Assembly (NCBI GenBank): GCA_944391635.1
Contig: CALXUL010000071.1
Coordinates: forward strand, 1-7,960
DNA length: 7,960 bases
Source: an uncultured Clostridia bacterium
GTDB taxonomy: Bacteria > Bacillota > Clostridia > UBA1381
Direction: 5' to 3'
Made by a program: the position numbers and the translations under genes. Shown here in pieces: positions 1 to 6,924 of this stretch; positions within the stretch are counted from its first letter, which is position 1, and every line of letters begins with the position of its first letter. Under the pieces are notes generated by a model that worked only from the letters and a program-made list of their open reading frames with translations, was not told the DNA's origin and searched no databases.

Positions 1-468
1 AAAAAAGGCAGAATAGAGGGACTTAAAATTGCTATTGTCGGCGATATTCTCCATTCAAGAGTGGTACGAAGCAATATCTATGCTATGAAAACTTTGGGAG
101 CGGAAGTTTGTGTCGGCGGGCCGTCGACATTGCTTGCTCCGGGGCTTGAAAAACTGGGTGTAAAGGTTTTTAAGAGCGTACAGGAAGCGATGATTGACGC
201 TGATGTTGTTATGTGCTTAAGAATCCAGCTTGAAAGACAAAAAAGCGGTCTCTTTCCGAGTTTGGGTGAATACAACAGATTTTTCGGCGTTGATTCAAGA
301 CGCATGCGCTTTGCAAAGGATGATGCTATTATTCTGCATCCAGGTCCTGTAAACCGCGGCGTGGAACTTTCAAGCGAAGCGATTGATGGGGATCAAAGCT
401 GTATAAATGAACAGGTGACAAACGGTGTTGCTGTTAGAATGAGTGTTATGGACTGGCTGCTTAATTGA
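1..468 (+). CDS. pyrB: Aspartate carbamoyltransferase catalytic chain, 3' part only
   Basis: This is the C-terminal half (155 residues visible) of aspartate transcarbamylase, which joins carbamoyl phosphate and L-aspartate to give N-carbamoyl-aspartate, the committed step of pyrimidine synthesis. The frame is open from base 1, so the 5' end lies outside the window; the family is normally about 300 residues. Visible family motifs are GLKIAIVGDILHSRVVRSN (residues 7-25 of the fragment), LRIQLERQ (73-80, carrying the Arg and Gln of the aspartate site) and LHPGPVNRGVEL (112-123). These make the assignment secure. The protein belongs to the aspartate-binding OTCace family. No regulatory chain gene (pyrI) follows; pyrC begins 17 nt after the stop, which suggests co-transcription and possibly physical association with dihydroorotase. 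The first methionine in the visible part is not the true start. Confidence 0.97.
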   Translation, partial: KKGRIEGLKIAIVGDILHSRVVRSNIYAMKTLGAEVCVGGPSTLLAPGLEKLGVKVFKSVQEAMIDADVVMCLRIQLERQKSGLFPSLGEYNRFFGVDSRRMRFAKDDAIILHPGPVNRGVELSSEAIDGDQSCINEQVTNGVAVRMSVMDWLLN

Positions 469-473
469 GAAAC

Positions 474-480
474 GGAGGAA
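474..480 (+). promoter_or_regulatory. Ribosome binding site that fixes the pyrC start
   Basis: GGAGGAA lies with a spacer of about 7 nt before the ATG at 486. An alternative in-frame TTG at 465 would sit upstream of this site and overlap the pyrB stop codon, so the ATG is preferred. Confidence 0.85.
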
Positions 481-485
481 AATTA

Positions 486-1778
486 ATGAAGCTTTTAATA
501 AAAGGCGGTCATGTGGTTGACCCTAAAAATAATATTGACTCTGTGATGGATATATATATAGATAAGGGAGTTATAAGCGAGGTTGGAGAAAATATAGAGC
601 TTGATGACCTTGAAGAAGTTGAAACCATTGATGCGCGCGGGAAATATGTTACTCCGGGGCTGGTAGACATGCATGTGCACTTGCGGGACCCCGGGTTTAC
701 CAAAAAAGAAGATATAGAAACCGGTACAAAAAGTGCAGCGATGGGCGGAGTAACATCAGTTGCTTGTATGCCAAATACAAACCCTGTATGCGACAGCGAG
801 GCAGTAATTGAATATATAAAATCAAAGGCAAAACAGGTGGGTGTCGTTAATGTATACCCAATCGGAGCCATCACAAAAGGTTTAAAAGGTGAAGAACTTG
901 CTGAGATAGGTAAATTTAAATTTGCAGGCGTTGTAGGAATATCGGATGATGGCAAGCCTGTTGAAAATGCGGCTTTGATGAAGCATGCACTTGAATATGC
1001 AGATATGTTTGATGTTACTGTAATCTCACATTGTGAAGAAATGAGTCTTGCTGAAGGCTCAATGAACGATGGCGAGGTTGCGACAGAACTTGGTTTAAAG
1101 GGAATAAGCACTGCATGTGAAGAAGTAATGGCAACGCGTGACATAATTCTTGCTGAAACTACTTCAACAGCTGTGCATATAGCACACGTCAGCGCAAAAG
1201 GCACGGTTGAGGCTATAAGAAATGCCAAAAAGCGCGGTGTAAGAGTTACGTGCGAAACCTGTCCGCATTATTTTACTCTTACTGATGATGCCGTAAGAGA
1301 CTATAATACAAACGCTAAAATGAACCCGCCTCTAAGAAGCAGGGAGGATGTGGATGCAATTATTGAAGGGCTTAGGGACGGCACTATAGATGCTATCGCA
1401 ACCGACCACGCACCACATCATATTGATGATAAAAATTGTGAATTCGATGATGCACTAAACGGAATTATTGGTCTTGAAACGTCTTTAGGGCTTTCGGTCA
1501 AATATCTTGTAAAAACCGGAGTTTTATCTATTAGCGAACTTATTAAAAAAATGGCTCTTAATCCGGCAAATATTCTTGGTCTTAATAAAGGCAGTTTGAC
1601 TGTTAACACACCTGCTGATGTCATAATATTTGACCCGGATAAAGAATACACTGTTGATGTGTCATCTTTTATGTCAAAAAGCAGAAATTCACCGTTTGAC
1701 GGTTATATATTATGTGCAAAACCCGAATACACAATAGTAGGGGGTAAAATAATTGTAAATCAGGGGGAATTGGTTTAA
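486..1778 (+). CDS. pyrC: Dihydroorotase, class I
   Basis: A cytosolic zinc amidohydrolase that reversibly cyclises N-carbamoyl-L-aspartate to L-dihydroorotate, the third step of pyrimidine synthesis. The protein is 430 residues, normal for the class I (long) dihydroorotases of Gram-positive bacteria. Metal and active-site residues are visible: HVHLRDPG (His63, His65), PNTNP (96-100), ISDDGKP (Asp154/Asp155, where Asp155 is the likely bridging ligand that replaces the carboxylated lysine of class II enzymes), SHCEE (His182), HIAHVS (His234) and TDHAPHH (Asp307). The N- and C-terminal beta-sandwich segments typical of amidohydrolases flank the barrel (about 1-58 and 370-430). The start is the ATG at 486, because a strong ribosome binding site precedes it. 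The gene follows pyrB by 17 nt and its stop codon directly abuts the pyrF ATG, so it is part of the pyr operon. Confidence 0.97.
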   Translation: MKLLIKGGHVVDPKNNIDSVMDIYIDKGVISEVGENIELDDLEEVETIDARGKYVTPGLVDMHVHLRDPGFTKKEDIETGTKSAAMGGVTSVACMPNTNPVCDSEAVIEYIKSKAKQVGVVNVYPIGAITKGLKGEELAEIGKFKFAGVVGISDDGKPVENAALMKHALEYADMFDVTVISHCEEMSLAEGSMNDGEVATELGLKGISTACEEVMATRDIILAETTSTAVHIAHVSAKGTVEAIRNAKKRGVRVTCETCPHYFTLTDDAVRDYNTNAKMNPPLRSREDVDAIIEGLRDGTIDAIATDHAPHHIDDKNCEFDDALNGIIGLETSLGLSVKYLVKTGVLSISELIKKMALNPANILGLNKGSLTVNTPADVIIFDPDKEYTVDVSSFMSKSRNSPFDGYILCAKPEYTIVGGKIIVNQGELV

Positions 1779-2696
1779 ATGTCGATAGATGTATTAGTTT
1801 CAAAAATTAAAGAAAAAAAGAATCCATCAGTTGCTGGACTTGACCCAAAACTCGAATATGTTCCGGAGTTTATAAGGGAAAAGGTTTTTTCTGAATTGGG
1901 AAAAAATCTTTGTGCGGCAGGAGAGGCTTTGTGGCAATTTAACAAAGCTTTGATTGATGCGCTTTATGATATTGTGCCTGCCGTAAAGCCGCAGTCAGCT
2001 TTTTATGAAATGTATGGCTTACCCGGCGAGGAGGCGCTTAAGAAAACAGTAGATTATGCAAAAAGCAAGGGGCTTTACGTAATTCTTGATGTTAAGCGAA
2101 ATGATATTGGTTCTACTGCACAGGCATATTCTTCGGCATATCTTGGTCGTGTGGATATTGCCGGAGAAGAAGCAGAGGCATTAAACGTTGATTCAGTAAC
2201 TGTAAATCCGTATTTGGGAACTGACGGAGTTTTGCCGTTTATAAATGATTGTGTAAAATATAATAAATCCATTTTTACTCTTGTTAAGACTTCTAATCCT
2301 TCATCAGGTGAATTGCAGGATCTTATTTGCGAGGACGGAAAAAGAATCTATGAAAAAGTAGCAGAGTTAGTTAATAAGTGGGGAGAAAACACCGTAGGCA
2401 CAAGCGGTTATACTGCTGTCGGAGCTGTTGTAGGTGCAACATATCCTGAACAATCTGTAATTTTACGAAAACTTATGCCAAAATCATATTTTCTTGTACC
2501 TGGATACGGAGCACAGGGCGGCGGAGCAAAAGATGTTGTAAACTGCTTTAACTCTGATGGATTAGGCGCTATTATTAATTCGTCAAGAGGGATTATGTGC
2601 GCATATAAGAAAAGTGAAAGACCTATTGAAGAGTTTGCTCTTGCAGCAAGAGATGAGGCAATAAGAATGCGCGATGAGCTTTGCTCTGTCCTGTAA
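1779..2696 (+). CDS. pyrF: Orotidine 5'-phosphate decarboxylase, long form
   Basis: Decarboxylates OMP to UMP, the last step of de novo UMP synthesis. At 305 residues it belongs to the longer OMP decarboxylase subfamily and not to the roughly 240-residue form of Bacillus subtilis. The catalytic set is present: AGLDPK (Asp22), AVKPQ (Lys70) and the signature DVKRNDIG (104-111, with Asp104, Lys106 and Asp109). Phosphate-loop motifs VPGYGAQGG (240-248) and INSSRGI (266-272, Arg270) follow. The barrel is extended by about 60 residues relative to the short enzyme. The ATG follows the pyrC TAA with no gap, and GGGGGAA (1763-1769) inside the end of pyrC is its ribosome binding site, so translation is probably coupled. 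Its place between pyrC and pyrK differs from the Bacillus order, where pyrF follows pyrD. Confidence 0.96.
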   Translation: MSIDVLVSKIKEKKNPSVAGLDPKLEYVPEFIREKVFSELGKNLCAAGEALWQFNKALIDALYDIVPAVKPQSAFYEMYGLPGEEALKKTVDYAKSKGLYVILDVKRNDIGSTAQAYSSAYLGRVDIAGEEAEALNVDSVTVNPYLGTDGVLPFINDCVKYNKSIFTLVKTSNPSSGELQDLICEDGKRIYEKVAELVNKWGENTVGTSGYTAVGAVVGATYPEQSVILRKLMPKSYFLVPGYGAQGGGAKDVVNCFNSDGLGAIINSSRGIMCAYKKSERPIEEFALAARDEAIRMRDELCSVL

Positions 2697-2717
2697 TTTC
2701 AAGGGGGGTCATATTTT

Positions 2718-3473
2718 ATGAAAAAAAATTATTTATGCCGTCTTGAAAAAAAGAGTGAACTTATACCAGGAATATTTGATTTTACAGTCTATGCGCCCGA
2801 GATTTCGCATACAGCTTCCTGTGGTCAATTTCTGCATATCCTGTGTTCTGATAAAGTGTTTTTAAGACGTCCAATCAGTATTTGTGATGTATATGGTGAT
2901 TTTGTAAGATTTATCTTTGAAGTAAAAGGCGACGGCACAAAAGAGTTGTCATTTAAGAAGGTTGGGGATAACATTGATATAATGGGACCTTTAGGCAACA
3001 GTTTTATTGAGGGAGAATATAAAAATCCAGTAGTTATCGGCGGAGGTATCGGCATATTCCCATTATTTATGCTTACAAAGAAACTTGAAAATCCAACAGT
3101 ATTCCTTGGCTTTAGAGATAAAAGCAGAATAGTTATACAGGATGAATTTTCAGCTATTGCTAAGACATATATTGCAACGGATAACGGAAGCTACGGCTAT
3201 GACGGATTTGCAGCGGATATGCTTAAAGAGTATTTAAGAGAAAATGATTGCGGAATAATCTATTCCTGTGGACCGGCACCCATGTTAAAAGCAATAAAAA
3301 CCATTTCGGAACAGGCTGATATACCCTGCCGCGTATCTCTTGAACAGAGAATGGGGTGCGGTATAGGAGCGTGTCTTGTATGCAGCTGCGAAACGATTTT
3401 TACGGGTGTTAATAAGTATAAAAGGGTATGTAAAGATGGTCCTGTATTCTGGTCAAGTGAGGTTATTTTATAA
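2718..3473 (+). CDS. pyrK: Dihydroorotate dehydrogenase B, electron-transfer subunit
   Basis: The iron-sulfur/FAD subunit that passes electrons from PyrD-bound FMN to NAD+, which allows quinone-independent dihydroorotate oxidation. It has 251 residues in the ferredoxin-reductase-like layout. An N-terminal FAD-binding barrel contains FLRRPIS (48-54), the flavin-binding Arg-x-x-Ser type motif. A Rossmann NAD-binding part has VIGGGIGIFPL (106-116) and YSCGPAPML (182-190). A C-terminal [2Fe-2S] site is formed by Cys214, Cys219, Cys222 and Cys238 (C-x4-C-x2-C-x15-C), with an extra Cys224 alongside. The tail GPVFWSSEVIL is typical of PyrK. The start is supported by AAGGGGGG at 2701-2708, 9 nt before the ATG. 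The gene lies 21 nt after pyrF, and its TAA overlaps the pyrD ATG by one base, fitting 1:1 production of an A2B2 complex. Confidence 0.97.
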   Translation: MKKNYLCRLEKKSELIPGIFDFTVYAPEISHTASCGQFLHILCSDKVFLRRPISICDVYGDFVRFIFEVKGDGTKELSFKKVGDNIDIMGPLGNSFIEGEYKNPVVIGGGIGIFPLFMLTKKLENPTVFLGFRDKSRIVIQDEFSAIAKTYIATDNGSYGYDGFAADMLKEYLRENDCGIIYSCGPAPMLKAIKTISEQADIPCRVSLEQRMGCGIGACLVCSCETIFTGVNKYKRVCKDGPVFWSSEVIL

Positions 3474-4381
3474 TGAACACTAAAATTAATTTTTGTGGAA
3501 TAGACTTTAAAAATCCGGTTGTTACTGCATCAGGAACATTTGGATTTGGCAGTGAATACGGTGAATATACTGAACTTTCTAAATTCGGAGGTTATGCGGT
3601 AAAAGGGCTTACCAGGCACGAGCGCTCCGGGAATCCGCCGATTAGAATCGCTGAAACACCTTCAGGAATTTTAAACAGCGTTGGTCTTCAAAATCCAGGC
3701 GTGGAAGTTTTCTGTTCGGATATTATGCCTGAACTTTCTAAAATTGATTCCAACGTAATTGTTAACATGTCAGGAAATACTGTATCTGAGTATTGCGAAA
3801 TGGCAGAACTTATATCACAAACTGATGCTGCGATTATTGAAATGAATGTTTCATGTCCTAATGTAAAAAAGGGCGGTCTTGCCTTTGGTACTGACCCATC
3901 GACAGTAGAGGAGCTAACAAAAGAGGTAAAAAAGTATTGTAAAAAACCACTTGTTGTAAAACTTTCTCCTAATGTTACGTCGATTTCTGACATTGCAAAA
4001 GCAGCAGAATCTGGCGGCGCAGATGGTATTTCTCTTATAAATACATTGCTTGGTATGGTTATTGATGTTGACACAAGAAAGCCGGTGCTTGCAAATAATA
4101 CAGGCGGTCTTTCAGGTCCATGTGTAAGACCAGTTGCTGTTCGTATGGTATATGAAGCAAGTAAAGCAGTATCAATTCCTGTAATCGGTATGGGCGGCGT
4201 AATGTCGGGAAAGGATGTAATTGAGTTTATGCTTGCAGGCGCGTCTTTAGTTGCACTTGGAACAGGACTTTTTGTTAATCCTATGCTTGCTGATGAAGTT
4301 CTTGAATATATAAATAATTATATGTCTAAATATAAAATTGAAAATTTAAAGGATATAATAGGAACAGTTACAATGAATTAG
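3473..4381 (+). CDS. pyrD: Dihydroorotate dehydrogenase B, catalytic subunit (class 1B)
   Basis: A cytosolic FMN-containing TIM-barrel enzyme that oxidises dihydroorotate to orotate and hands the electrons to PyrK. It has 302 residues, normal for class 1B. Visible motifs are TASGTFGFG (18-26), AVKGLT (Lys44), NPPIR (54-58), NSVGLQNPG (68-76), EMNVSCPNVKKGG (123-135, with Asn125 and the class 1 catalytic base Cys128 where class 2 enzymes have Ser), VKLSPN (Lys163), SLINT (Asn190), NNTGGLSGP (208-216) and IGMGGV plus ALGTGLF (FMN phosphate region, 238-265). The pairing with pyrK confirms the NAD-linked 1B type. The ATG overlaps the pyrK stop as TAATG; a modest GTGAGG at 3457-3462 precedes it, so translational coupling is likely. 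It is the last gene of the pyr operon, followed by a terminator 8 nt downstream. Confidence 0.97.
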   Translation: MNTKINFCGIDFKNPVVTASGTFGFGSEYGEYTELSKFGGYAVKGLTRHERSGNPPIRIAETPSGILNSVGLQNPGVEVFCSDIMPELSKIDSNVIVNMSGNTVSEYCEMAELISQTDAAIIEMNVSCPNVKKGGLAFGTDPSTVEELTKEVKKYCKKPLVVKLSPNVTSISDIAKAAESGGADGISLINTLLGMVIDVDTRKPVLANNTGGLSGPCVRPVAVRMVYEASKAVSIPVIGMGGVMSGKDVIEFMLAGASLVALGTGLFVNPMLADEVLEYINNYMSKYKIENLKDIIGTVTMN

Positions 4382-4388
4382 TTTCCCT

Positions 4389-4428
4389 CAGACAAAGCCT
4401 GAAAAATTTCGGGGTTTGTCTGTTTTTT
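4389..4428 (+). terminator. Intrinsic terminator of the pyr operon
   Basis: CAGACAAA (4389-4396) pairs with TTTGTCTG (4415-4422). After one G-G mismatch the stem continues through CC/GG, a T-G wobble, a G-C pair and two A-T pairs to a 4-nt loop near 4404-4407. A run of six T follows at 4423-4428. It begins 8 nt after the pyrD stop codon. The hairpin is asymmetric in its T-run, which supports termination of + strand transcripts. Confidence 0.93.
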
Positions 4429-4469
4429 GCTGATTTAGTAAATATATTTTTGAAAGGAAGGCTAAAATT

Positions 4470-5048
4470 ATGTACATAGTAGCATTAAACGGAAGTCACA
4501 ATAAAAACGGAGATACTGCATATTTGCTCAATACTGTACTTGAAGAATGCAGAAAAGAAGGTGCTGAATGTGAACTTATAAGTATTCACGATGCAATAAA
4601 CAGCGCAAGAATACCATTTTGCACTGCCTGCCAGACTCCGTGTCAAAAAGCTTGTTACAAGGGCACAATGCTTGATGAAACTTTTGATAAGGTCGCACGT
4701 GCGGATTTTGTTATATTTGGTTCGCCTGTTTATTTTGGCTCAATGAGCGCACAAATGAAAGCATTTTTTGATAAAACACGCGCTCAGCGCTCTGCTAAAG
4801 CATGGCTTGGAAAGCCGATGGCTGCGGTTTCAGTTGGGGCAACAAAATATGGCGGTCAGGAGCGAACAATTGACCATATACAAAGCGCTGCATTGGTATC
4901 AGGTATGCAGATAATTGGTAACGGCAGTGAGCTTGGTATGGGACATTTTGGCGTGTCTGCACAAAAGCCGGCAAAAGATGATGAATATGCAAATAAACAG
5001 TGTATCAGTCTTGCCAAAGCCATCATTAACTACCTTAAAAAGGTATAA
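4470..5048 (+). CDS. Flavodoxin-fold NAD(P)H-dependent oxidoreductase / putative iron-sulfur flavoprotein
   Basis: A 192-residue cytosolic protein of the NADPH-dependent FMN reductase/flavodoxin-like family. The N-terminal strand and FMN-phosphate loop are seen as IVALNGSHNKNGDTAYLL (3-20), and the isoalloxazine-side loop as VIFGSPVYFGSMSAQMKAFFDK (81-102). Between them is a cysteine cluster, Cys51-x2-Cys54-x3-Cys58-x3-Cys62. It sits where iron-sulfur flavoproteins (Isf type) carry a compact [4Fe-4S] motif, so a cluster is plausible but not proven. The ATG has a good ribosome binding site, AAAGGAAGG at 4453-4461. The gene lies alone between the pyr terminator and the dnaG unit, so neighbours do not reveal its substrate. 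Likely roles are electron transfer or reduction of quinones or other small acceptors in an anaerobe. The family call is firm; the specific reaction is unknown. Confidence 0.85.
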   Translation: MYIVALNGSHNKNGDTAYLLNTVLEECRKEGAECELISIHDAINSARIPFCTACQTPCQKACYKGTMLDETFDKVARADFVIFGSPVYFGSMSAQMKAFFDKTRAQRSAKAWLGKPMAAVSVGATKYGGQERTIDHIQSAALVSGMQIIGNGSELGMGHFGVSAQKPAKDDEYANKQCISLAKAIINYLKKV

Positions 5049-5072
5049 ATTTACTCTACTTGGCAATATTAG

Positions 5073-5081
5073 TGTTATATT
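5073..5081 (+). promoter_or_regulatory. Possible extended -10 promoter element for dnaG-rpoD
   Basis: TGTTATATT matches the extended -10 form TGnTATAAT with one mismatch. No good -35 hexamer stands at 16-18 nt upstream; TTTACT (5050-5055) is 20 nt away. It would give a leader of about 65-70 nt. The call is tentative because the spacer is AT-rich and such matches arise by chance. Confidence 0.3.
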
Positions 5082-5138
5082 AAAAAAAATTTCGGGAATT
5101 TAAAGGATTTCGGTAAATGATGTCGAATATTTAATAGT

Positions 5139-5148
5139 AAAGGGGTGA
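5139..5148 (+). promoter_or_regulatory. Ribosome binding site that fixes the TTG start of dnaG
   Basis: AAAGGGGTGA lies 7 nt before the TTG at 5156 and resembles the anti-SD complement AAAGGAGGTGA. An in-frame TAA at 5153-5155 directly precedes the TTG, so no upstream start in this frame is possible. Confidence 0.85.
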
Positions 5149-5155
5149 AGAATAA

Positions 5156-6922
5156 TTGCCGAGATATAGCGACCAGCTGATTAATGAAGTAATAAGCGAG
5201 AATGATATTGTCGATTATGTCTCGCAATTTGTCCGATTAAAATCAAATGGGCGTGATTACGTAGGATTATGCCCATTTCATAAAGAAAAAAGCCCCTCTT
5301 TTCATGTCAGTCGCGACAAACAGGTTTTTCACTGTTTCGGATGCGGAGCAGGCGGCGGACTAATGCAATTTGTTATGAGAATAGAAGGACTTGATTTTAC
5401 CGAGGCTTTAAAACTTCTTGCTGACAGAGCCGGAATTGTTCTGCCTGAGGAAGGTGATATACGTGATGATAAAAAATATCGACAAAAACAAAGGATTTTT
5501 GAAATTAATAAAATAGCTGCGAGATTCTTTTATGATGTTCTTACTAAAACCGATGAAGGTAAGGTCGGACTATCCTATCTTTACAAGCGTGGTATAACAC
5601 CGAAAACAATTATTTCATACGGACTTGGCTATGCCCCCCAATCATATGATGCACTTCTTGGTGCTATGAGAAAAAAGGGATACAGCGACAATGAACTTGC
5701 AGATGCAGGGGTGATTGTTAAGCATGATTCTAAGGTATATGACAGATTTAATGGCAGGGTAATGTTCCCGATAATTGACCTTAGAGGTAATGTGCTTGGT
5801 TTTGGCGGAAGGATTATTTCAGATTCGCCTTTGCCAAGTGGGAAAAAGCCTGCTAAATATCTGAATACCTCAAATACGCCTGTTTTTGATAAGGGAAGAA
5901 ATTTATTTTCTCTTAATCTTGCAAAAAAATCTAATGAGCGCAGAATGATTCTTTGCGAAGGGTATATGGATGTTATATCAGTGTATCAAGCTGGTATACC
6001 GAATATAGTTGCAACATTGGGTACAGCTTTTACAGAAAATCAGGCAAAACTTTTGTCTAAGTACTGCGATGAAATACTTTTATGTTATGATAGCGACGAC
6101 GCCGGAAAAGCTGCAACAAGGCGTGCTATTGAAATAATTAATTCTATCGGTGCAAAAGCTCGTGTAATAGAAATGAAGGATGCAAAAGATCCTGACGAGT
6201 ATATTAGGACTAACGGAGCGCAGATGTTTAAGAATCTTATGGATGAAGCACCCTCATCAAGTGAGTATTTAATTAAAAACGCAAGGAAGAATTTTAACCT
6301 TGATAGTGAAGACGGGAAAATCGGCTATGTTTCAAAAGCGGTTGAATCGTTGGTTAATATCCGCGATAGCATAGAAGTTGACGCATACATAAAGAAGATT
6401 GCCAAAGAAAGTGAGATAAGCGTTGATGCGATATATGCTGAATATAAAAAGAAGGTTGCCGTACAAAAAACATATAACAATGCGCCTATAAGGAAAGTAC
6501 CTGCTCCGGCACCTACTCAGATAAAAAAGCCTGCCGCAACGAGGCTTGAAGCTGCAGAATTAAGGCTTTTGGGGCTTTGCCTTTCGGATAAAAAGATATG
6601 CAGGAAAGTGTCAAACGAAATACCTGCAGAGGAATATATGACCGATATACTGCAAAAGATTGCAGCATGGATATATGAAAAATGGGAGCAAGATGAGCAG
6701 CCCGATGCTGGCACGCTTATCAACACAATGCCGCCAGAAGAAGCTGAAACGGCATCACAAATACTTTGTATCGATGATCAGTATGACAGCAAAGAAAACG
6801 CTGCAGAACAGCTGATATTGAGTATAAAAAAAGATAAAATTGAGCTTTTGCTCGCGGGGGAAACCAATCCCGCTAAAATAGCAGAATTAATAAAAATGCG
6901 GGACAAGCTTGGGAGGAAATGA
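5156..6922 (+). CDS. dnaG: DNA primase
   Basis: Makes the RNA primers for replication at the fork, working with the replicative helicase. It has 588 residues, the usual bacterial DnaG size. In order: an N-terminal CHC2 zinc-binding domain (Cys39, His42, Cys60, Cys63); the RNA polymerase core with DRFNGRVMFPI (196-206), GFGGRI (215-220) and KYLNTSNTPVFDKGRNLF (234-251); the Toprim catalytic part with CEGYMDV (Glu268, Asp272) and CYDSDDAG (Asp312, Asp314), which bind catalytic metals; a Pro/Ala/Lys linker at about 446-463; and a helical C-terminal helicase-interaction domain (about 464-588). The start is TTG: an in-frame stop abuts it, a ribosome binding site precedes it, and the next in-frame Met (residue 70) lies beyond the zinc finger. 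Its end overlaps the region that starts rpoD, as in the macromolecular synthesis operon. Confidence 0.97.
   Translation: MPRYSDQLINEVISENDIVDYVSQFVRLKSNGRDYVGLCPFHKEKSPSFHVSRDKQVFHCFGCGAGGGLMQFVMRIEGLDFTEALKLLADRAGIVLPEEGDIRDDKKYRQKQRIFEINKIAARFFYDVLTKTDEGKVGLSYLYKRGITPKTIISYGLGYAPQSYDALLGAMRKKGYSDNELADAGVIVKHDSKVYDRFNGRVMFPIIDLRGNVLGFGGRIISDSPLPSGKKPAKYLNTSNTPVFDKGRNLFSLNLAKKSNERRMILCEGYMDVISVYQAGIPNIVATLGTAFTENQAKLLSKYCDEILLCYDSDDAGKAATRRAIEIINSIGAKARVIEMKDAKDPDEYIRTNGAQMFKNLMDEAPSSSEYLIKNARKNFNLDSEDGKIGYVSKAVESLVNIRDSIEVDAYIKKIAKESEISVDAIYAEYKKKVAVQKTYNNAPIRKVPAPAPTQIKKPAATRLEAAELRLLGLCLSDKKICRKVSNEIPAEEYMTDILQKIAAWIYEKWEQDEQPDAGTLINTMPPEEAETASQILCIDDQYDSKENAAEQLILSIKKDKIELLLAGETNPAKIAELIKMRDKLGRK
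6911..6916 (+). promoter_or_regulatory. Ribosome binding site that decides the rpoD start
   Basis: GGGAGG sits inside the last codons of dnaG. It is 8 nt from the ATG at 6925 but only 2 nt from the in-frame ATG at 6919, which overlaps the dnaG stop as ATGA. The spacing favours 6925. Confidence 0.8.
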
Positions 6923-6924
6923 TT

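Larger units (their letters stand above)
5049..5155. other. 107-nt non-coding gap before dnaG
   Basis: AT-rich spacer between the flavoprotein gene and dnaG. I see no convincing terminator for the upstream gene; the only inverted match is a 5-bp A/T stem around 5087-5101 with no T-run. The gap holds a possible extended -10 element and the dnaG ribosome binding site. No RNA gene is recognisable. Confidence 0.6.

Noticed and set aside
465..485. An earlier TTG start for pyrC overlapping the pyrB stop
   Set aside because: The ribosome binding site at 474-480 lies downstream of that codon and is ideally placed for the ATG at 486, which also gives the normal MKLLIKGG start.
548..563. Short TA-dinucleotide run in pyrC
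   Set aside because: It encodes ordinary residues of the conserved N-terminal part (MDIYIDK) and is too short to be a meaningful repeat.
509..1228. A 239-codon open frame on the - strand opposite pyrC
   Set aside because: It lies wholly inside a confidently identified gene, has no ribosome binding site I can see, and its Ser/Ile/Thr-rich translation is what antisense reading of this gene would give.
3688..4074. A 128-codon open frame on the - strand opposite pyrD
   Set aside because: A shadow of pyrD with low-complexity composition and no family motif.
4416..4448. Possible promoter for the flavoprotein gene (TTGTCT with TAAATA, or TATATT at 4443-4448)
   Set aside because: TTGTCT is part of the terminator stem, TAAATA is a poor -10, and TATATT has no -35 at a usable distance and would leave almost no leader. 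The gene needs a promoter but I cannot place it.
5085..5096. AAAAATTTCGGG, which also occurs in the pyr terminator at 4402-4413, as a repeat or second terminator
   Set aside because: The shared 12-mer is A/T-rich, the second copy forms only a 5-bp A/T stem, and no T-run follows. Chance is the simplest explanation.
4915..5103. A 62-codon + strand frame overlapping the end of the flavoprotein gene and running into the spacer
   Set aside because: It is mostly in another frame of a real gene, has no ribosome binding site, and shows no recognisable motif.
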